Assembly (NCBI GenBank): GCA_003152555.1
Contig: PMAL01000141.1
Coordinates: forward strand, 2,109 to 46,455
Direction: 5' to 3'
Source: Acidimicrobiaceae bacterium
GTDB taxonomy: Bacteria; Actinomycetota; Acidimicrobiia; Acidimicrobiales; RAAP-2
Length of the DNA stretch: 44,347 nt
Below the pieces are notes generated by a model that saw only the letters and a program-made list of their open reading frames with translations, did not search any database and was not told the origin of the DNA. Shown one piece after another: positions 16,700 to 25,553 of this stretch (positions are counted from its first letter, which is position 1; every line of letters starts with the position of its first letter). Made by a program: the position numbers and the translations under genes.

Positions 16700-17881
16700 G
16701 TGCCCGTCACAACGCCTGACTCGACTGCCCGCGACACGCTGTCCGCCAAGGAAGCAACTCGAATTGCCCTCTTCGCCCAAGGAATGCGCGGACCGCGTTT
16801 GCGCGGTGGACCCGCCAAAGTCGTGCATCACCTACGTGGCGTGCAGCTCGACACGATCTGCGTGTTGGCCCGTTCCCACGAACTGGTGAACTTCGCGAGA
16901 TTAGGCGCACTGCCGAGAAAGAAGATTGAAGACGCCTACTGGGGGCGGCGAAGTCAAACTTTCGAATACTGGTCGCACGCGGCCTGCGTGTTGCCGCTCG
17001 AACTCTGGCCGGCGTACGCGGCGAAGCGACGGGCTCGCGCCGCGCGGGGTTTCCGCTGGCACCAGCTTCAAGACCACCAACGGAGTTGCGCCGACGTGGT
17101 AGCGCGCCTGCGTGATGGTGGTCCGCTCACCGCACGCGGGCTAGGTGGTGCAAAAAAGAGCGGGACCTGGTGGGACTGGTCGGAGATCAAGATCGCGGCA
17201 GAGTGGATGCTCGACGTGGGCACCGTCGTCTGTCGCGAGCGACGGGGCTTTGAGCGGGTGTACGACCTCGCCGAGGGTGCCATTCCCGAGGAGCTTCTCG
17301 GACTCGAGTTCGACGACGAATCGTGCGCTCGCATTCTTGTCGAGTCGGCCGGCCGGGCCATGGGTGTCGCCACCATTGCCGATCTGGCTGCATATCACGG
17401 GCTGAGAAACAGCGTCGTGCGTTCTGTCTTGGCCAACACGTCGCTGCGAGCGGTACGTGTCGAGGGATGGCGTGATCGGGCCTACCTCGCCGAGAACGCT
17501 GAGGCGGGATTGGCGTCAGGACTTCGGGGTCGAACGGTCTTGTTGTCGCCATTTGATTCGCTGCTGTGGGACCGCGCGCGACTAGAGCGGCTGTTCCACT
17601 TCACGTACCGCCTCGAAGCGTACGTACCAGCACCAAAACGAGTGGTTGGATACTACGCCATGCCAATACTCGCCGGTGATCGAATTGTGGGTCTCGTCGA
17701 TCCCAAGCGTGCGGGTGATACGTTGCACGCTCGCCACGTGGTCATCCACGACACCCGGGCGATTGAACACATTGCGGTTGCGCTTCGAGAAGCGGCGACG
17801 TGGGTTGGCTGCGAGCACGTCGTCATCGACCGTGTCACGCCCACTGAAAGTCACACGGCGCTTCGCGCCGCCCTGCTCTAG
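16700..17881 (+). CDS. YcaQ/AlkX-like winged-helix DNA glycosylase
   Basis: HTH_42 (YcaQ) family protein of 393 residues, normal length. The N-terminal winged-helix segment contains GVQLDTICVLARSHELVNFARLG; the QLD triplet matches the Q-x-D catalytic motif of the YcaQ branch, which excises alkylated bases and unhooks interstrand crosslinks. The central SHAACVLPLE and the C-terminal beta-rich part (LLSPFDSLLWDRARLERLFHFTYRLEAYVP) are family hallmarks. Start is a GTG without a strong ribosome-binding site. It is divergent from the SGNH genes and converges on the esterase gene. Enzymatic role is by family inference. Confidence 0.85.
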   Translation: MPVTTPDSTARDTLSAKEATRIALFAQGMRGPRLRGGPAKVVHHLRGVQLDTICVLARSHELVNFARLGALPRKKIEDAYWGRRSQTFEYWSHAACVLPLELWPAYAAKRRARAARGFRWHQLQDHQRSCADVVARLRDGGPLTARGLGGAKKSGTWWDWSEIKIAAEWMLDVGTVVCRERRGFERVYDLAEGAIPEELLGLEFDDESCARILVESAGRAMGVATIADLAAYHGLRNSVVRSVLANTSLRAVRVEGWRDRAYLAENAEAGLASGLRGRTVLLSPFDSLLWDRARLERLFHFTYRLEAYVPAPKRVVGYYAMPILAGDRIVGLVDPKRAGDTLHARHVVIHDTRAIEHIAVALREAATWVGCEHVVIDRVTPTESHTALRAALL

Positions 17882-17929
17882 CGACTCCGGCTTCGTCGCA
17901 ACCTACCAACGTACCCAGCGACGGACTGA

Positions 17930-17948
17930 ACGACTTATTTGGAGTCGT
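17930..17948. terminator. Hairpin between convergent genes
   Basis: ACGACT-tatttgg-AGTCGT forms a 6-bp stem in the 76-bp spacer between the convergent YcaQ-like and esterase genes. No T-run follows, so a bidirectional terminator is only possible. Confidence 0.3.
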
Positions 17949-17957
17949 CGATGCGTC

Positions 17958-18974
17958 TTACAGCTGATGTGATGCGAAGAACGACCACATCAGGGAATTG
18001 GCGTTAATCGCGTCGGATTGAGGGCCGAGTAGGTCGGTAATGCTCGAGGGCATGGTTGGTCCGCCGGGCCACTCGTGGCCCTCGCCAATCACTTCGTAGA
18101 GTTCCACCGCTGCGCCCTTCGCGCACTTCGAATACGAACTGAATATGACGCCGCTGGACTTAGACACTGTTGGCGATTTAGAACAATGGTCCTGCTTGGC
18201 CCAGTCTTTCGCCGCGGTCCGCACGGAGTAGGTCCAATAGGCCTCTCCCTTACCCGCGAAGGGATCGACGAGGTCATCTGAACCATGAAAGGCGATTACC
18301 GGCACTGCCCGCGTCGCCGGACAGGGCTTGGGATGGCGCAGCCCGCTCACGGGAGCAACCGCCGCAAAGATCTTCGAGTCGTCGCACGCGAGTTGGCTCA
18401 CTTCGCGCGCCCCTCCGGAAAATCCAGTGGCGTAGACGGCCATTGGATTGACGCAGTACATGTGTTCTAAGGCGCCCACCAGATTGGTGAGGAACTTCAC
18501 GTCATTTGGCGACCCCGCGGGCACGGCACGTCCGCCGACCAGGGGTTCGCCCGGTACATTCCAGTCATATCCCGTGCGATCGGGAATGAGCGCCTGGGGA
18601 AACGCCACGATGAAATTATCCTCATCAGCGGTTTGATCCATGTCACTGAACACATCTTGTGCCGCCGCCGTGCTGCCGCTGCCGTGCAGGTTGAGAACCA
18701 GTGGAAGCTTGCTCTCGTTGGTGTAGGTCGTCGGCACGTGCACGATCACCGTTCGATTGATGCCATCAATTTTCAGCGAAAGGATTGCCGTCTTGGGCGA
18801 GCCAACACCGCATCCTGAGGCCGAACTTTTCGCACCAGACGCCGAAGCCGGACTAGCCAGGCCAAGACTCGCGAATGGCATCGCGATCAAGGACAACACC
18901 GCGAAGACGGTGAGACACCGACGTCGTCGTGTGCGCGTAGGCATCACCACATCATTAGACGCTGTCCCATTCAT
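17958..18974 (-). CDS. Secreted PHB-depolymerase/feruloyl-esterase-like hydrolase
   Basis: Alpha/beta hydrolase of 338 residues. The ATG at 18974 has AAAGGAG upstream; a longer in-frame extension overlaps the divergent MarR gene and is not real. A signal peptide (RRRCLTVFAVLSLIAMPFASLGLASPASA) shows export. The LpqC/PHB-depolymerase pattern is clear: oxyanion LNLHGSGSTAA, nucleophile in GFSGGAR, Asp in HGSDDLVDPF and His in GEGHEWPGG. Likely substrates are polyesters or feruloyl-type esters. Its divergent MarR neighbour may control it. Confidence 0.85.
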   Translation of the reverse strand: MNGTASNDVVMPTRTRRRRCLTVFAVLSLIAMPFASLGLASPASASGAKSSASGCGVGSPKTAILSLKIDGINRTVIVHVPTTYTNESKLPLVLNLHGSGSTAAAQDVFSDMDQTADEDNFIVAFPQALIPDRTGYDWNVPGEPLVGGRAVPAGSPNDVKFLTNLVGALEHMYCVNPMAVYATGFSGGAREVSQLACDDSKIFAAVAPVSGLRHPKPCPATRAVPVIAFHGSDDLVDPFAGKGEAYWTYSVRTAAKDWAKQDHCSKSPTVSKSSGVIFSSYSKCAKGAAVELYEVIGEGHEWPGGPTMPSSITDLLGPQSDAINANSLMWSFFASHQL

Positions 18975-19002
18975 CTTCGCTCCTTTCGAGAATAGGCAAT
19001 AG

Positions 19003-19042
19003 TGTTGCATAATTTGGCCAATTCCGCAACCATGTTGCATAA
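19003..19042. promoter_or_regulatory. Two TGTTGCATAA direct repeats
   Basis: Identical 10-mers at 19003-19012 and 19033-19042 lie exactly 30 bp apart, about three helical turns, in the spacer between the divergent esterase and MarR genes. They are candidates for the MarR operator controlling both. Confidence 0.5.
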
Positions 19043-19058
19043 CAACTACGATGATTCC

Positions 19059-19502
19059 GTGACAGAGAGTCAAAGCCCGCCAAAACTCTTTGGCGACCTG
19101 CTGGCCCTCGCCCGACGGGGTTGGGTGCTTGAGATGTCCAAGAGACTCGACAATCTCGGATATCCGGACTATCGCCGCAGTGACGCCGTCCTGCTTCGGT
19201 GGCTGCGCCACGGCCCCCTGCCCTTCAGCGAACTCGCGGCCACGCTCGGCGTGTCGCGTCAGGCGGCTCGAAAACTCGTCGATGGACTGACGGTGCGACA
19301 CTTCGCGATCGTCGAGCGTGACCGGGACGATGCTCGACGACTCAACGTTGCGCTCACCGTGGCGGGCGAGGTCTACGCCCGCCACGTACTCGACGTCGTC
19401 ACGGCGCTCAATTCGGAACTCGACGAGCACGTAGACCCCTACGATTTAGCGGTCGTTAAGTCCGTGTTGCGTACGGTGTCTACGCTTTATGCCAGTGATT
19501 GA
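19059..19502 (+). CDS. MarR-family transcriptional regulator
   Basis: Winged-helix regulator of 147 residues from a GTG at 19059, the usual MarR size. The DNA-recognition region PFSELAATLGVSRQAARKLVDGL and the wing VERDRDDARRLNVALTVAGE are characteristic. Upstream starts at 19002 and 19032 would translate through the repeated TGTTGCATAA elements (giving MLHN twice), so I consider them unlikely. It is divergent from the secreted esterase and its stop overlaps the rsgA TTG start. The ligand is unknown. Confidence 0.85.
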   Translation: MTESQSPPKLFGDLLALARRGWVLEMSKRLDNLGYPDYRRSDAVLLRWLRHGPLPFSELAATLGVSRQAARKLVDGLTVRHFAIVERDRDDARRLNVALTVAGEVYARHVLDVVTALNSELDEHVDPYDLAVVKSVLRTVSTLYASD

Positions 19503-20554
19503 AAGACTCGCCCCTGCCTGACGACGCCAGCGTCGATGACGGCCGCCCCGACCGGGTCGAGCGTGTCCTTCGAACGTTGGGAAAATCGGATCTTGATGAG
19601 GTCGAGGTCAACCCGGGGCAAGACGTCGGAAGAGTCAGCATCGTGCACGGTTCAAGTGCGCAGGTCATTTGGTGTGACCACGACGGTCTCGAACAGGTAT
19701 CGACCTGTCAATACGCGACCAATCTCAATCTTCGACCCGTCGCTGGCGACTGGGTGGCCCTACGCGATCAATACGTTGTTTCGGTGCTAACACGCCGCAA
19801 TGCGCTTCGCCGGCCCGATCCCAACCTGCGTGACGTGCAGATCCTCGCCGCCAACCTGGACCTCGTGCTGCTCGTCGTACCCATCGACCGAGGTCTGAAC
19901 GTTCGAATGCTCGAGCGGTTCGCGGTGATGGCCTTTGACAGCGGGGCCCGTCCCCTCGTCGTGCTCACCAAGGCCGACGGCACGAGTGACGCCACGGCCC
20001 TGGAAATTCAAACTGAATTAGCGGTGCCCGGCGTCGATATTTTGACGACCAGTTCGTTAAGCGGCGAAGGTATCGAACAGTTGCGCCAATTGCTGCACGA
20101 AGGCGTGACCGCCGTCATGCTGGGCGCGTCGGGCGCGGGCAAGACGTCATTGCTCAACGCCCTCGAGGGTAGCGACGAAGCAACGCTCAGCGTTGGCTCG
20201 AGCGGCGAAGGACGTCATGCGACCACCACTCGCAAGCTCTACCGACTCTCCTCCGGTGGCGTACTGCTAGACATACCCGGCATCCGATTGGTCGATCTAA
20301 TGAGCGGACAAGAGGGAATCGATGAGACCTTCGCCGACATCACGCACATCGCCGAGCGGTGCCGCTTCCGAGACTGCGCGCACAACGGTGATGAGGGTTG
20401 CGCCGTCGAGGCGTCCGTGATGTCCGGAAAGCTGCCGGCGAGTCGCCTTAAGAGCTGGCGGCTCATTCAGTCGCAACTCACGAGCCAGTCGCGGCGTCGA
20501 GACCCCAGCACGGCGGCGGCGAAACGAGCACGGCGCAAGAGGAGCGGCGACTAG
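19499..20554 (+). CDS. rsgA: Ribosome small subunit-dependent GTPase RsgA
   Basis: Circularly permuted GTPase of 351 residues that helps mature the 30S subunit. An N-terminal OB-fold (about 40-100) is followed by the permuted order G4 TKAD (157-160), G1 GASGAGKTS (209-217) and G3 DIPG (258-261). A zinc-binding C-terminal region has CRFRDCAHNGDEGC. The extreme C-terminus is very basic (KRARRKRSGD), suited to rRNA contact. The TTG start overlaps the marR stop, implying coupling, but no strong ribosome-binding site is seen. Its end overlaps that of the ABC-F gene by 4 bp. Confidence 0.92.
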   Translation: MKDSPLPDDASVDDGRPDRVERVLRTLGKSDLDEVEVNPGQDVGRVSIVHGSSAQVIWCDHDGLEQVSTCQYATNLNLRPVAGDWVALRDQYVVSVLTRRNALRRPDPNLRDVQILAANLDLVLLVVPIDRGLNVRMLERFAVMAFDSGARPLVVLTKADGTSDATALEIQTELAVPGVDILTTSSLSGEGIEQLRQLLHEGVTAVMLGASGAGKTSLLNALEGSDEATLSVGSSGEGRHATTTRKLYRLSSGGVLLDIPGIRLVDLMSGQEGIDETFADITHIAERCRFRDCAHNGDEGCAVEASVMSGKLPASRLKSWRLIQSQLTSQSRRRDPSTAAAKRARRKRSGD

Positions 20555-22149
20555 CGCCGCTCAATCAGGTCCATGTAGTCATCACGCCAGAGATCGAAAT
20601 ACTCCTCCGGCAACAACACGGCGTGGGTCGGATTAAGCGCCTCCACGAATGGCCGTTCGTGACTCACCGCCACGATCGTTCCCTTCCACTGGTGCATCAT
20701 CACCCCGAGCGCTTCGACGCTCGCGGGGTCCAGGTTGTTCGTTGGTTCGTCCAATAACAGCAGGTTGGCGTCGGAGGCGGCCAGGATCGCGATCGCCAGC
20801 TTCGCCCGCTCGCCACCAGACAACGTTCCGGGCAACTGGTGGGCCGCGGAGCCTTTCAACCCGAAGGCGCCCAGCAGTGCCCGACGCTGCACCTCGGTTA
20901 CCACCGTGGCGTTTTCTAAGTGGTCGAGCACGCTCTTGGAGAAATCCAACTGCTCGTGTTCCTGGGCGAAGTAGCCAACCGTCACGTTGGCGCCGAACTT
21001 CACCACTCCGGTCTGCGCCTTCTGGGTACCCGCGAGGCATCGCAGCAGTGATGATTTTCCGGCGCCGTTCTTGCCGACGATCAGAATTCGGTCACCGCGG
21101 CGGGTGATGAAATTCACGTCGCGTAGTACTTCGACCGGACCGTAGCGAACGCCAACGTGCTCGACGGTCATAGGTACGTCACCACTGCGCGGAGGGTGAG
21201 GGAGCTTGAAGACGACCTTACGTTCCTTCTTGGTCACTTCGACGTGGCTGTCTTGAAGTTTCTCGACCTTACGGTCGAGCACCTTGGCCAAACGCGCGCG
21301 CTTCTCGGTTTGGCCCCGCATGCTGTCGGCCAATGTCTTCATGCGCGCGATCTGCTCATCCTGATGTGCGCCAAGTTTCTCTTCACCCAATCGACGCGTT
21401 TCCTCCTGTTGGAGAAACTTGGTGTAGTTGCCTTTGTACTCGCGCAGCTGTCCATCGCGCAGCGCCAGTACGCGGTCGATTGATTTGTCCAGCAGTGGCA
21501 GGTCGTGACTGATGACCAGCACGGTGCCGCGAAACTGTTCGAGTTCGTCGAAGAGCCAACCTTTGGCTGCCTTGTCAAGGTGGTTCGTCGGTTCGTCGAG
21601 GACCATGGTTTCGGGTTGTTCGTAGAGCACCCGCATCAGGTCCACTCGTCGGCGTTGTCCACCCGACAGCGAACTCAGGTCTTCTAAGAGCAGCTGCTCG
21701 GCGAGACCGAGTCCGTCGGCCAGTCGCGCCACTTCGGACTCAGCTTCGTATCCGCCGCGTTCACGAAATGTCTCTTCGAGACTAGTGAAGCGCTCGATCG
21801 TCTCGTCGGTGGGATCAGCCGCCAACGCGTGACGCGCATGTTGCATGTCGGCGTCGATTTGATCGAGGCCACGTGCGGAGAGCACGTGCGATAACCCAAT
21901 GGGCTCCACGCCGAGTCCGCCTTCAACTGGCTCCTGCGGCAAGTGACTGAGCGTGCCTTGATGCTGCACGGTGCCGGTGATGCGCAGGTGCTCGGGGGTG
22001 TTGCCGAGCAGCACGCTCAGCAACGTTGACTTGCCCGCACCGTTGCGACCAACGAGTCCAACTTTCTCCCCGTTGCCGACTGTGAACGACACGGGGCTGA
22101 GAATGCGACGTGCGCCAATCTCTATACCCAAATCCCGGACTATTAACAT
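20551..22149 (-). CDS. ABC-F family ATPase
   Basis: Soluble tandem ABC protein of 532 residues, without membrane segments. First domain: Walker A GRNGAGKST, signature LSGGQRRRVDL, Walker B MVLDEPTNHLD. Second domain: GKNGAGKSS, LSGGERAKLAI, LLLDEPTNNLD. A charged helical linker (about 240-315, rich in Lys/Arg/Glu) is the P-site tRNA interaction motif of ABC-F translation factors. It could be a housekeeping factor (Uup/EttA-like) or a ribosome-protecting antibiotic resistance factor; sequence alone does not decide. Confidence 0.9.
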   Translation of the reverse strand: MLIVRDLGIEIGARRILSPVSFTVGNGEKVGLVGRNGAGKSTLLSVLLGNTPEHLRITGTVQHQGTLSHLPQEPVEGGLGVEPIGLSHVLSARGLDQIDADMQHARHALAADPTDETIERFTSLEETFRERGGYEAESEVARLADGLGLAEQLLLEDLSSLSGGQRRRVDLMRVLYEQPETMVLDEPTNHLDKAAKGWLFDELEQFRGTVLVISHDLPLLDKSIDRVLALRDGQLREYKGNYTKFLQQEETRRLGEEKLGAHQDEQIARMKTLADSMRGQTEKRARLAKVLDRKVEKLQDSHVEVTKKERKVVFKLPHPPRSGDVPMTVEHVGVRYGPVEVLRDVNFITRRGDRILIVGKNGAGKSSLLRCLAGTQKAQTGVVKFGANVTVGYFAQEHEQLDFSKSVLDHLENATVVTEVQRRALLGAFGLKGSAAHQLPGTLSGGERAKLAIAILAASDANLLLLDEPTNNLDPASVEALGVMMHQWKGTIVAVSHERPFVEALNPTHAVLLPEEYFDLWRDDYMDLIERR

Positions 22150-22409
22150 TTAGAGTCTCAGTGACTCGGTGGTAACTGTCAGCTCTTCTCGACGAAGTAG
22201 TGGTGTGGGCGACGTTATGAGTTGTGACCGTGTGCTCGCTGGCAGCGTGCGCGGCGAGTCTCGGTGAGAGACGTTGTCGTACTCGCGGTGGCGTGGCGAT
22301 ATCGCGTCCGCGAGCAAAGTCATACATACATGATAGGACCCGTTGCCTGAACGGCCATCACGGCGACTCACACGGCATTCTGAACGTCAGATTGTGGCAC
22401 GATAACTGC

Positions 22410-23051
22410 ATGACAGAAACCTTCTTTGTGGACGTGTGGAGCGACGTGGTCTGTCCGTTCTGTTACCTCGGCACTCGGCAACTGACAAACGCTCTCGACG
22501 AATTTGAATTTCGCGATGACCTGGTGCTGCGCCACCGCGCCTTTGAGCTCGATCCCGACTCGCCCAGAGACTCCGGTCAAACCCTCGATGAGCGGCTTGC
22601 CCAGAAGTACGCCATGCCGATCGAACGGGCTCGATCGCTCAATGAGAAATTAGAGAGTGACGCGGCGGCCCTGGGCATGACGTGGTCCATGAAGCAGGCC
22701 CGACCGACGAACACGTTTGACGCCCACCGACTCATTGCCCACGCCAGCACGCAAGATCTTGGCGACGCCATGAGCGAGCGTCTCTTTCGTGCGTACTTCA
22801 GCGAGGGCCAATTGCTCGGCGACACCGATACGTTGAGCGCGCTCGCTATGGACGCGGGTGTGGCTGACGCCGACACACTGTGGCAGGGCGACAACTTCGC
22901 CGCCGATGTGCGGGCTGATGAAAATCAAGCCAATGAGCTTGGCATCACGGGGGTGCCAACGATGTTATTCGACGACAAATTCATGGTGGTCGGTGCACAA
23001 GGCTCCGAGCAGATCCTCGACGTCCTCACGCGGGCCTGGGCCCGCCGCTAG
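22410..23051 (+). CDS. FrnE-like DsbA-family oxidoreductase
   Basis: Cytoplasmic thioredoxin-fold protein of 213 residues from the ATG at 22410; the longer upstream frame lacks similarity. Active-site C15-P-F-C18 sits in WSDVVCPFCYLG, and the cis-proline loop is GITGVPTMLFD. The helical insertion AYFSEGQLLGDTDTL is typical of the FrnE/2-hydroxychromene-2-carboxylate isomerase group. It probably acts in thiol-disulphide exchange. It converges on gyrA with 2 bp between stops. The 260 bp upstream show no gene. Confidence 0.88.
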   Translation: MTETFFVDVWSDVVCPFCYLGTRQLTNALDEFEFRDDLVLRHRAFELDPDSPRDSGQTLDERLAQKYAMPIERARSLNEKLESDAAALGMTWSMKQARPTNTFDAHRLIAHASTQDLGDAMSERLFRAYFSEGQLLGDTDTLSALAMDAGVADADTLWQGDNFAADVRADENQANELGITGVPTMLFDDKFMVVGAQGSEQILDVLTRAWARR

Positions 23052-23053
23052 AA

Positions 23054-25540
23054 CTACTCTTCGGACTCGGCCGGCACTACGGCCGCAGTCGCGACCGTAT
23101 GGCCCTCATCGAGGTTCATCACCCGTACGCCCGTCGCGTCCCGGCCCTGAGATGAGACCTCGCGCACCGGCGTACGGATCAGCACGCCACCGCTCGATGC
23201 GAGCAGGAGCTCATCACCGAGTTCGGCCATGAACGCGGCGACCACAAATCCACGCGCGGCCGTGAGCTTGATGGCCCGCACGCCGAGGCCCCCGCGGCCC
23301 TGGCGATTGAAGCGCTCGGTCTTTACTCGCTTGCCAAATCCCGTGTCGGTAACGAGAAAGAGATCGGCGCCGTCGCGCACGACGTCGAGGGCAATCGCCT
23401 TGTCGTCCGCCTTGAGCTTGATGCCGCGCACGCCGGTTGAATCGCGACCGACCTCGCGAACTTCTTCCTCGTTAAAGCGAATTGACATTCCGCGAAACGT
23501 CACGACCATGAGGTCATCGGTGCCGCTCGTCGCGACCACGCGCACAACCTCATCGCCCTCACGTAACTTGATCGCGATCCAACCTTCACGACGAGACTTG
23601 TCGTACTCGCTGAATGCGGTCTTCTTCACGGTGCCGTCGGCCGTCACGAAGACTAAGAACTTGTCATCGGGAAAGTCAACCGTAGTGACGATTGCCTGAA
23701 TTGATTCACCGGGTTGCAGGTTGAGCAGGTTCACGACTGCCGTGCCCTTGGCGGTTCGTTCCTTCATTGGAATCTCGTGTCCCCGCAAACGAAACACTCG
23801 TCCTCGATTAGAGAACATCAGGACGTAGGCGTGTGTCGTCGTGTGAATGATTTGTTGGACGAAGTCTTCATCACGAAGCTTGGCGCCCTGGACCCCGCGG
23901 CCACCTCGCCCCTGGACCCGGAAGGAATCCGCAGCCACCGACTTCACGTAGCCGGCCTGGGTCATCGTGATCACAATGTCCTCATCCTTGATGAGGTCCT
24001 CGACACCGAGCTCACCGGGATCGTTGACGATCTCGGTCACGCGGTCGTTGGCATACTTGTTGCGAATCACGGTGATCTCATCGGCGATGACTTTGCGCAA
24101 CTTGGCGTCGTTGGCCAGGATGGACTGCAGCTCCGCGATTGTCTCGCGCAACTTGTTCATCTCATCGTCGAGTTCGCTGCGACCGAGGCGTGTCAGTCGA
24201 CCAAGGGTCATGTCCAGGATGTGGTTGGCCTGTTCCTCGGAGAATTCAAACGGCGCGGCCATCAACGCGGTGCGCGCGGCCGGACGGTCATCCGATCCGC
24301 GAATCGTCGCGATGACCTGGTCGAGCATGTCAATGGCCCTGAGCAGTCCTTCGACGATGTGGGCCCGGGCCTCGGCTTTACGCAAGCGGAATTCGGTGCG
24401 ACGCGTTACCACCTCAACCTGGTGAGAAATGTAGTGCGTGAGCGCTTGGACCAGTGACAACGTGCGCGGCACGCCGTCGACCAACGCCAGCATGTTGACG
24501 GCGAACGTGGTCTGCAGCGACGTGTTCTTGTAGAGCTTGTTGAGCACGACGTTTGCGTTGGCGTCGCGCTTGAGGCGAATCACCAAGCGGGCCTGGCGTC
24601 CGGCGGAGTCGTTCTGGACCGCGGAGATACCGTCGAGATCGCCGTTCTTCACCAGGTCGTAAATCTTCTCTTCGATGGCTTCGACCGACACTTCGTACGG
24701 GAACTCGGTGACCACGATGCGTACGTCGCTGCGGTTCTCTTCTATCTCCGCGACGGCCCGCATCTTGATTGAACCGCGTCCCGTGCGGTACGCGTCGAGG
24801 ATTCCCTGTCGGCCCAGGATCTGCGCCCCGGTAGGAAAGTCCGGTCCGCGCACGAAAGTCATGAGATCATCCGACGTGGCGTCGGGGTGGGCAAGTAGGT
24901 GCAGCGTGGCGTCGATCACTTCACCCAGATTGTGTGGTGGGATCTTGGTTGCCATGCCTACGGCAATGCCTTGGGAGCCGTTGACCAACAGATTGGGATA
25001 GCGCGACGGCAGCACGGTGGGCTGCTGAGTGGTGTTGTCGTAGTTCGGCTCAAAGTCGACCGTCTCTTCGTCGATCGAATCGAGCATTTCGAGCGCGAGC
25101 GGTGCGAGACGACACTCGGTGTAACGCATCGCGGCCGCGCCTTCGTCAGGGCCCGTGCCACCAAAATTGCCGTGCCCGCTGATGAGGGGATGACGCATTG
25201 CGAAGTCCTGGACCATGCGCACGAGCGCGTCGTAGATGGCGCTGTCGCCGTGCGGGTGATAGGTACCCATCACCGAGCCCACGACGCTGGCGCACTTGGA
25301 ATACGGCCGGTCCGGACGCAGACCCTGGTCGAACATCGAATACAAGATTCGCCGGTGCACGGGCTTTAATCCGTCGCGGGCGTCGGGCAGTGCGCGCGAC
25401 ACAATGACCGACATGGAGTACTCGAGAAACGAACGTTCCATCTCCAGATTGATTTCGATGGGTTCGATGTAGCCAACGACCTCGTCGCCTGGTGGCGGGG
25501 CGGCGGTGCCGCCGCCTCCGGTACCGGTTCTGCGTGCCAT
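23054..25540 (-). CDS. gyrA: DNA gyrase subunit A
   Basis: Breakage-reunion subunit of 828 residues. The catalytic Tyr140 lies in MRYTE, and the quinolone-determining region reads HPHGDSAIYD with Ser100 and Asp104, the residues found in drug-sensitive enzymes. The GyrA box region VQGRGGRGVQGA opens the C-terminal DNA-wrapping beta-pinwheel, whose blades repeat to the end. AGGAGG lies about 9 nt before the ATG and 13 nt separate it from gyrB, so the two are co-transcribed. The N-terminal 18 residues are a Gly/Pro-rich extension. Confidence 0.98.
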   Translation of the reverse strand: MARRTGTGGGGTAAPPPGDEVVGYIEPIEINLEMERSFLEYSMSVIVSRALPDARDGLKPVHRRILYSMFDQGLRPDRPYSKCASVVGSVMGTYHPHGDSAIYDALVRMVQDFAMRHPLISGHGNFGGTGPDEGAAAMRYTECRLAPLALEMLDSIDEETVDFEPNYDNTTQQPTVLPSRYPNLLVNGSQGIAVGMATKIPPHNLGEVIDATLHLLAHPDATSDDLMTFVRGPDFPTGAQILGRQGILDAYRTGRGSIKMRAVAEIEENRSDVRIVVTEFPYEVSVEAIEEKIYDLVKNGDLDGISAVQNDSAGRQARLVIRLKRDANANVVLNKLYKNTSLQTTFAVNMLALVDGVPRTLSLVQALTHYISHQVEVVTRRTEFRLRKAEARAHIVEGLLRAIDMLDQVIATIRGSDDRPAARTALMAAPFEFSEEQANHILDMTLGRLTRLGRSELDDEMNKLRETIAELQSILANDAKLRKVIADEITVIRNKYANDRVTEIVNDPGELGVEDLIKDEDIVITMTQAGYVKSVAADSFRVQGRGGRGVQGAKLRDEDFVQQIIHTTTHAYVLMFSNRGRVFRLRGHEIPMKERTAKGTAVVNLLNLQPGESIQAIVTTVDFPDDKFLVFVTADGTVKKTAFSEYDKSRREGWIAIKLREGDEVVRVVATSGTDDLMVVTFRGMSIRFNEEEVREVGRDSTGVRGIKLKADDKAIALDVVRDGADLFLVTDTGFGKRVKTERFNRQGRGGLGVRAIKLTAARGFVVAAFMAELGDELLLASSGGVLIRTPVREVSSQGRDATGVRVMNLDEGHTVATAAVVPAESEE

Positions 25541-25553
25541 GCTCTCGCGCCTC

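Noticed and set aside
16540..16818. N-terminal extension of SGNH copy 2
   Set aside because: It crosses the divergent promoter region and overlaps the YcaQ-like start; copy 1 has no such extension.
18975..19430. N-terminal extension of the secreted esterase
   Set aside because: It overlaps the MarR gene on the other strand; the ATG at 18974 has a good ribosome-binding site followed by a signal peptide.
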